Program-made: the position numbers and the translations under genes
Shown here: in pieces, positions 31,194-35,590 of the stretch
How the letters are laid out: every line of letters starts with the position of its first letter
Numbering within the stretch: the stretch's first letter is position 1
The notes under the pieces: model-generated
The model's input: the letters and a program-made list of their open reading frames with translations, nothing else
Told to the model about the DNA's origin: nothing
Database searches by the model: none
Assembly (NCBI GenBank): GCA_017448975.1
Contig: JAFSKN010000005.1
Coordinates: forward strand, 1 to 35,590
Source: Clostridia bacterium
Lineage (GTDB): Bacteria; Bacillota; Clostridia; Christensenellales; Aristaeellaceae
Reading direction: 5' to 3'
Length of the DNA: 35,590 bases

Positions 31194-32705
31194 ATGCCTG
31201 AATACGTTCTGGAAATGACGGACGTAAGCAAATCCTTCCCTGGCGTAAAGGCGCTGGATCATGCGCAGTTAAAGCTGCGCCCCGGCAAGGTACACGCGCT
31301 GATGGGCGAAAACGGCGCCGGGAAATCCACGCTGATGAAATGCATGTTCGGCATCTACAAGATGGACGAAGGGCAGATCAAGCTGGACGGCCAGCCCGTC
31401 ACCATCCACGACCCCATGGACGCCCTGAAAAAGGGCATCGCCATGGTGCACCAGGAGCTGCAGCCCATCCCCGCCCGCACCGTGGGGGAAAACATTTTTC
31501 TGGGCCGCTATCCCCTGAAAACGTTCCTGGGCTGCATCAAAGTGGTGGATCACAAGAAAATGTACGCCGACACCGCCGAATTGCTCAAAAAGGTGCGCAT
31601 GACCTTTGACCCGCACCAGAAGGTGGGCGAGCTGAGCGTGTCGCAGATGCAGAGCGTGGAAATCGCCAAGGCCGTGTCCGCCAACTGCCGGGTGCTGATC
31701 CTGGACGAACCCACCTCCTCCCTGACCGCCAACGAGGTGGAGGCCCTCTTCCGCATCATTGCGGATTTGAAGGCCGAAAACGTGGCCATCGTCTATATCA
31801 GCCACAAGATGGACGAGATCCTGCGCATCGGCGACGACGTGACCATCATGCGCGACGGCAAATACATCGGCACCTGGGAAGCCAAAGACCTGACCACCGA
31901 AAAGATCATCACCCAGATGGTGGGCCGCGAGCTGACCAACCTGTACCCGCCCAAATCCAACGAGCCCGGAGAAGTGGTTTTTGAGGTCAAGGATTTCACG
32001 TCCATCAACCCCCGATCCTTCCGCAACGTGAATTTCCAGCTCCGCCGGGGCGAAATTTTGGGCGTGGGCGGCCTGGTGGGCGCGCAGCGCACGGAGCTGA
32101 TGGAGGGCATTTTCGGCATCCGCAGCCACAGCAAGGGGCAAATCCTCTACAAAGGCAAGGAACTGAAAATCAGCCGCCCCAAGGACGCCATCGATCAGGG
32201 CATTGCGCTGCTCACGGAAGACCGGCGCGGCAGCGGCATCATGGGCGTACTCAGCGTGGCCGACAATATTTCCATCGCCTCGCTGAACAAATATCTGGAT
32301 CACGGCATCGCCATCAACGCCAAAAAGGTGGAGCAGCTGGTGCAGGACAACGTGAAAAAGATGAACATCAAAACGCCGTCCTCCAAAACCCAGATCAAAT
32401 CCCTGTCCGGCGGCAACCAGCAAAAGGTGCTGGTGGGACGCTGGCTGGCCAACAACCCCGACGTGCTGATCTTAGATGAACCCACCCGCGGCATCGACGT
32501 GGGCGCCAAATACGAAATCTACTGCATCATTGCCGATCTGGCAAAAGAAGGAAAGAGCATCATCATGATCAGTTCCGAAATGAGCGAGCTGATCGGCATG
32601 AGCGACCGCATCATGGTCATGTGCGACGGCCGGGTAACCGGTTTTGTGAACGGAAGCGAAGCCACCCAGGAAAACATCATGGCGCTGGCCACGCAGTTTG
32701 AGTAA
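31194..32705 (+). CDS. mglA: Sugar ABC transporter ATP-binding protein
   Basis: A 503-residue fused double ATPase of the MglA/RbsA type that powers sugar import at the membrane. The first half has Walker A GENGAGKST (38-46), a Q-loop MVHQELQPI, VGELSVSQMQSVEIAKA and LILDEPTSSLT. The second half has a degenerate Walker A region (VGGLVGAQRTELMEGIFG), the signature LSGGNQQKVLVGRW and LILDEPTRGIDVG. This asymmetry is normal for the family. The ATG follows AAGGGGG by ten bases. It lies 18 bases before the permease gene. Confidence 0.95.
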   Translation: MPEYVLEMTDVSKSFPGVKALDHAQLKLRPGKVHALMGENGAGKSTLMKCMFGIYKMDEGQIKLDGQPVTIHDPMDALKKGIAMVHQELQPIPARTVGENIFLGRYPLKTFLGCIKVVDHKKMYADTAELLKKVRMTFDPHQKVGELSVSQMQSVEIAKAVSANCRVLILDEPTSSLTANEVEALFRIIADLKAENVAIVYISHKMDEILRIGDDVTIMRDGKYIGTWEAKDLTTEKIITQMVGRELTNLYPPKSNEPGEVVFEVKDFTSINPRSFRNVNFQLRRGEILGVGGLVGAQRTELMEGIFGIRSHSKGQILYKGKELKISRPKDAIDQGIALLTEDRRGSGIMGVLSVADNISIASLNKYLDHGIAINAKKVEQLVQDNVKKMNIKTPSSKTQIKSLSGGNQQKVLVGRWLANNPDVLILDEPTRGIDVGAKYEIYCIIADLAKEGKSIIMISSEMSELIGMSDRIMVMCDGRVTGFVNGSEATQENIMALATQFE

Positions 32706-32723
32706 ACGAGGGAGGCAAAAAAG

Positions 32724-33737
32724 ATGGAAAAGAAAAACCAAAGCATTGGCGCTAAAATCTGGGCGGTTGTCAAAGGCAACCCCATCGTCATCCTGCTGCT
32801 CATCGCCGCCGTCGTCGTGGGCTTCCTGAAGGATAACTTCGTTTCCTGGGCCAACTTCGGCAACCTGATGAGCAATACTGCCGTGCGTTTCCTGATCGCC
32901 CTGGGCGTCAGCGGCTGTCTGATCACCAAGGGCACCGACCTGAGCGCGGGCCGTCAGGTGGGCTTCGCCGCCGTTGTGGCGGGCATCCTGTGCCAGCGCG
33001 GCGATTATTCGGGCCGCCTGTGGAAATGGGCCCCTGAAATGAGCATCGGCGTGGTGCTCCTCATCGTGGTCGCCCTGGGCCTGTGCTGGGGCTTGATCAA
33101 CGGCCTGATCGTGACCAAGCTGCACGTGCCTCCCTTCATCGCCACCCTGGGCACCCAGACCATCATTTACGGCATCTCCCTGGTGATCTCCGACGCCCAG
33201 CCCATCGGCGGCTTCCAGAAGATTTATACCAGCCTGATCAATGGGCGCATCGGCAACGTGCGCGGCTTCCACCTGCCCTATCTGCTGTTCGTGGGCCTGG
33301 TGCTGGGCATCCTGTTCTGGTTCATCTACAATAAAACCCGCCACGGCAAGTACATGTACGCCATCGGCGGCAACGACGTGGCGGCTGAGGTCAGCGGCGT
33401 GAACACCACCAGCACCCTGATGGGCATTTACGTCACCGCGGGCGTGATGTACGCCATCGCCGGTTATCTGCTGGCGGCCAAGTCCGGCGGCGCTTCCGCC
33501 TCTATGGGCCAGGGCTACGAATTGGAAGCCATCGCGGGCTGCACCATCGGCGGCGTATCCACCACGGGCGGTATCGGCACCGTGCCGGGCATCCTGGTGG
33601 GCGTGCTGGTGTTTGAACTGCTCAAGATCATTCTGCAGTTCTTAGGCGTGAACCCCTATTACAACTACGTGGTGCAGGGCCTGGTCATCGTGCTGGCCGT
33701 GTCTCTGGACATCCGCAAGTACATCGCCAAGAAGTAA
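32724..33737 (+). CDS. mglC: Sugar ABC transporter permease
   Basis: A 337-residue MglC/RbsC-type permease with about eight to ten membrane helices. Typical features are GTDLSAGRQVGFAAVVAG, NGLIVTKLHVPPFIATLGT, RHGKYMYAIGGNDVAAEVSGVNT and IGGVSTTGGIGTVPG. The calcium loop in the binding protein and the calling pattern of this trio point to galactose or methyl-galactoside. GGGAGG lies eight bases before the ATG. Its stop codon overlaps the start of the next gene. Confidence 0.95.
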   Translation: MEKKNQSIGAKIWAVVKGNPIVILLLIAAVVVGFLKDNFVSWANFGNLMSNTAVRFLIALGVSGCLITKGTDLSAGRQVGFAAVVAGILCQRGDYSGRLWKWAPEMSIGVVLLIVVALGLCWGLINGLIVTKLHVPPFIATLGTQTIIYGISLVISDAQPIGGFQKIYTSLINGRIGNVRGFHLPYLLFVGLVLGILFWFIYNKTRHGKYMYAIGGNDVAAEVSGVNTTSTLMGIYVTAGVMYAIAGYLLAAKSGGASASMGQGYELEAIAGCTIGGVSTTGGIGTVPGILVGVLVFELLKIILQFLGVNPYYNYVVQGLVIVLAVSLDIRKYIAKK

Positions 33738-34003
33738 TGAAAAACACCGCGAAAAAAGAAAAGGAACTGGAGGCCAGGGAGCGTGCCCTGCGGGAAAGAG
33801 AGCAGGCCCTGGAAAAGCGGGAAAGGGAATTAAGCCCCTTCTCCCAGGCCATCAAGATCAAAAAAGAAGAGTGGTACGATAAGGTGAAGCTGACCGTCCG
33901 GCAGATGGACGTGATCATCTGGATCGTATACGCCCTGCTGGCCGCGGTGATCGTGCTGATCGTGCTGGAGGCGACGGGGGTCTATAAACTTTTCGGACCG
34001 TAA
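33737..34003 (+). CDS. Small coiled-coil membrane protein coupled to mglC
   Basis: An 88-residue protein whose ATG overlaps the mglC stop (TAATG), so it is probably translated by coupling. Residues 1-34 are an extremely charged helix (KEKELEARERALREREQALEKRERELS), likely a coiled coil. Residues about 58-80 are a transmembrane helix (VIIWIVYALLAAVIVLIVLEA). I recognise no family. Its place as the last gene of the sugar operon suggests a role with the transporter, but that is inference. Confidence 0.75.
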   Translation: MKNTAKKEKELEARERALREREQALEKRERELSPFSQAIKIKKEEWYDKVKLTVRQMDVIIWIVYALLAAVIVLIVLEATGVYKLFGP

Positions 34004-34005
34004 AA

Positions 34006-34040
34006 AGCGGGGCTGTTGCGAATGCAGCAGCCCCGTTCGT
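34006..34040. terminator. Bidirectional terminator between mgl operon and AEC transporter
   Basis: CGGGGCTGTTGC (34008-34019) pairs with GCAGCAGCCCCG (34024-34035). On the minus strand it is followed by CTTTTT, a good end for the transporter gene; on the plus strand only TTCGTGT follows. It sits between two converging genes. Confidence 0.75.
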
Positions 34041-34055
34041 GTACCCGGAGGACGG

Positions 34056-34985
34056 TCAGCCGATCACCGCCAGCAGCACGAAGCCCAAAAGCGTGACCAC
34101 GGTGGACAGGGAAAGCACGGAGGAAAGGTATACCCGCTGCTTTTCGTCCGTGGAGAAAACGGGCAGCACGTAGGGCGGCGGCAGCAGGAACATGAGCCAC
34201 ACCGCCCGATCCCATTGGGCCTGGGGCCAAAGCAGATGGAACAGGCCCAGCACGGCGGCCCCCAGGACGGCCATGATCACAAGCCGCAGGCCCACCGCTT
34301 TCAGCGCTTCCCTCCAGGGAATATCCCGGAATACCAGATCATAGCCGATCGCCAAAAGGATCAGGGCGCTGACAGGGGCGGAAATAAAGTCCGTGCAGGC
34401 ATCCAGCACTCCCGCCGCGCCGGAGGGGATCAGCGCCCGATAGATACCCGTCACCCCCAGCAGCACGCCTGTCAGGATCGCTAAAATAATGGGGGAGAGG
34501 GCCATTTCCCGGAACAGTTGCTTTAAATCAGGCTTTTCCTTACTGTCCATGCCCAGCAGCAGCTTGTACAGCGTGAAAACGAACAGCACCTGCCCCAAGT
34601 CGATCCGGGCGAAGTCCGCCAGCCGTTCAGCGCCGTACAGCAGCGTAAACAAGGCGTATCCAAGCATGCCCGCCTCAAAGCCGGTGGTGAGGAAGGGAAG
34701 GAAGCGGTTTTCCATGCGCAGCGCTTTGCCTGAACACTTTCCCAGCAGCCAGGCCAGAACGCACAGCAAAAACATGATCAGCGGCACCACCAGCGTAGCC
34801 AGGGAATATTCCGCCGCCGCGAAGGTATGCAGCAGCACGGCGGGCAGCCCGATCTGCACCGCAACGTTTTTCAGCGCGTCAATGCCCGCCCGGTCCATCA
34901 GCCGCTTTTTCCGGCACAGGATGCCGATCAAAAGCATCAGCACCACGGGCAGAACGATGCGCAGCACTTCTGAAAAACGAGCCAA
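34056..34985 (-). CDS. Auxin efflux carrier (AEC) family transporter
   Basis: A roughly 310-residue membrane protein of the auxin-efflux-carrier family, which in bacteria moves small organic anions such as malate. It has two five-helix halves: LRIVLPVVLMLLIGILCRKKRL, VQIGLPAVLLHTFAAAEY, FEAGMLGYALF, then ALSPIILAILTGVLLG, FISAPVSALILLAIGYDL and FLLPPPYVLPVF. I prefer a TTG start at 34985 because GGGAGGGAAAGG precedes it and the hydrophobic part begins there; the longer frame to 35063 would start at the promoter. Expression seems to depend on a MerR-type promoter. Substrate unknown. Confidence 0.82.
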   Translation of the reverse strand: MARFSEVLRIVLPVVLMLLIGILCRKKRLMDRAGIDALKNVAVQIGLPAVLLHTFAAAEYSLATLVVPLIMFLLCVLAWLLGKCSGKALRMENRFLPFLTTGFEAGMLGYALFTLLYGAERLADFARIDLGQVLFVFTLYKLLLGMDSKEKPDLKQLFREMALSPIILAILTGVLLGVTGIYRALIPSGAAGVLDACTDFISAPVSALILLAIGYDLVFRDIPWREALKAVGLRLVIMAVLGAAVLGLFHLLWPQAQWDRAVWLMFLLPPPYVLPVFSTDEKQRVYLSSVLSLSTVVTLLGFVLLAVIG

Positions 34986-35028
34986 AGCCTTTCCCTCCCG
35001 CGACCGCTTCCGTCTGCCGTTCCATGGG

Positions 35029-35057
35029 TTGACAACGGCACGGGTCTGTGATAGGAT
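35029..35057 (+). promoter_or_regulatory. Plus-strand promoter of truncated regulator
   Basis: TTGACA (35029-35034), 17 bases, then TAGGAT (35052-35057), reading toward the short frame at 35121. The TTAGAGT dyad just downstream would sit at the early transcribed region, where a bound regulator could block it. Confidence 0.55.
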
Positions 35058-35058
35058 C

Positions 35059-35089
35059 ATCATAATCCTTAGAGTTTACTCTAAATCAA
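35059..35089 (-). promoter_or_regulatory. MerR-type promoter of AEC transporter
   Basis: On the minus strand TTGATT (35089-35084), a long 19-base spacer, then TATGAT (35064-35059). The spacer contains the perfect dyad TTAGAGT-AA-ACTCTAA. A 19-base spacer with a central dyad is the hallmark of promoters activated by MerR-family regulators, which twist the DNA to align the boxes. Confidence 0.75.
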
Positions 35090-35120
35090 CCGGTTGAGAA
35101 GGAGAAAACGAAGGTTACGC

Positions 35121-35240
35121 ATGAATTATAAATTGGGATTTGTAGGGAGGGCCACCCTGGGGCCTCCGCGGCCCCAGACCCCGCGGCAGGGGATGATCCC
35201 CTGCACCCTCTCCTGCGGATATTACCTGACGCGGAAATAA
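35121..35240 (+). pseudogene. Possible 5' remnant of a MerR-family regulator gene
   Basis: The frame starts MNYKLG, six bases after GAAGG, divergently from the AEC gene and beside a MerR-type operator. MerR proteins often begin this way. After six codons (35140) the sequence turns into repeat copy 3 (TGTAGGG onward), and the frame then continues only as repeat-derived codons to a stop at 35240. I infer that the regulator gene was cut off by the repeat or a deletion at its edge. Six codons are weak evidence for family membership. Confidence 0.4.
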
Positions 35241-35418
35241 AGCAGTTTCCCGCTGTTGTTTGAGGGAAACGGCCAAGCTTGCTACCGTTGTGCTTCTGGC
35301 CCGGCCGCCTTTGGCGGCCAACCCGGATGCTTCGCATCCGGGGAAAGCCGGGGAATAATCCCTTGGGAAAAAGCGAGCTTTTTCCGGGGGATATTCCCGG
35401 CTTTCTGGGGCCAGAAGC
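35141..35418 (-). repeat. Four-way-junction intergenic repeat, copy 3 (inverted)
   Basis: Inverted relative to copies 1 and 2. Closing stem GCTTCTGGCC (35292-35301) pairs with 35409-35418. Arm 3 is GGCCGCC/GGCGGCC (35303-35319), arm 2 CCGGATGC/GCATCCGG (35323-35341) and arm 1 35344-35404 with the GGGAAAAAGC/GCTTTTTCC tip. On the other side lie GCAGGGGAT/ATCCCCTGC (35187-35204) and CTGGGGCC/GGCCCCAG (35157-35177), matching the tail of copy 1, and the end TGTAGGG at 35141. Confidence 0.8.
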
Positions 35419-35489
35419 TATCAAACTTCCGTAAACCCCAGCGCGGCATGCGGCGTTTGTTCGGTATATCCTTGCAAGCTGCTTCGCCA

Positions 35490-35590
35490 AGTGGGGGTCC
35501 AGGGGCGTCACGTCCCTGGTCGGGGGACGAACCGCCGATGACCGCCAGTGGCGGGAATCTCATCGGCGGTGAGATCAGGCGAAAAGGAGC
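35490..35590 (-). repeat. Left hairpin module of intergenic repeat, copy 3
   Basis: A near-identical reversed copy of the module at 14740-14860, including CCGCCGATGA..TCATCGGCGG with inner GGCGG pairs (about 35531-35568) and a CAGGGACGTGACG..-type hairpin. It runs to the window edge. No gene is visible from 35241 to the end. Confidence 0.7.

Overview
The window looks like part of a chromosome from a GC-rich, low-lipid-anchor member of the Bacillota (class Clostridia), probably an uncultured gut or rumen bacterium. The signs are a phenylalanine T-box leader, strong AGGAGG-type ribosome binding sites, TTGACA/TATAAT promoters, a PPi-type phosphofructokinase, a split B12 methionine synthase with a stand-alone reactivation protein, and secreted proteins with Clostridia-style signal peptides. 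A Christensenellales-like host is a guess from the non-lipidated sugar-binding protein; nothing here proves it.

Layout. 1-4024 (minus strand) is a secreted/surface-protein operon: a BIG2-type protein, a small lipoprotein and a repeat-rich surface protein that runs off the left edge. Its promoter, a pentanucleotide repeat at the transcription start and a terminator hairpin in the leader lie at 3842-4024. 4386-6694 (plus) holds pfp (PPi-phosphofructokinase) and a Cof-type HAD phosphatase. 7132-9085 holds a sugar-isomerase-like TIM barrel and a CbbX/SpoVK-type AAA+ ATPase. 9238-10602 is a membrane HD-GYP protein. 10713-14668 is the T-box-controlled pheS-pheT operon, with a large palindromic insert between the two genes. 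15113-18155 (minus) is the methionine synthase pair. 18183-20533 (minus) is a double-GNAT protein preceded by a GuaA-like protein whose glutaminase site is degenerate. 20610-27183 (minus) is a giant MucBP/SH3b envelope protein followed by a CHAP cell-wall hydrolase. 27297-29856 (plus) holds a Nudix ADP-ribose pyrophosphatase, a 47-residue membrane protein, a RimJ-type acetyltransferase and a DUF2804 protein. 29917-34003 (plus) is an Mgl-type sugar ABC operon ending in a small coiled-coil membrane protein. 34056-35089 (minus) is an auxin-efflux-carrier-family transporter under a MerR-type promoter.

The most unusual feature is a family of long intergenic elements found three times (6834-7114, 14907-15074, and inverted at 35141-35418). 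Each can fold into a four-way junction: a closing 10-bp stem plus three arms, followed by further hairpins. The stems differ in sequence between copies but stay complementary, which suggests that the shape is under selection. The right-hand copy sits exactly where a divergent MerR-like regulator gene should continue, so that gene looks truncated. A different palindromic element splits pheS from pheT.

Functionally the window mixes housekeeping genes (glycolysis, tRNA-Phe charging, methionine synthesis, sugar uptake) with envelope and signalling genes. No phage, insertion sequence with a transposase, CRISPR array, rRNA or tRNA was found.
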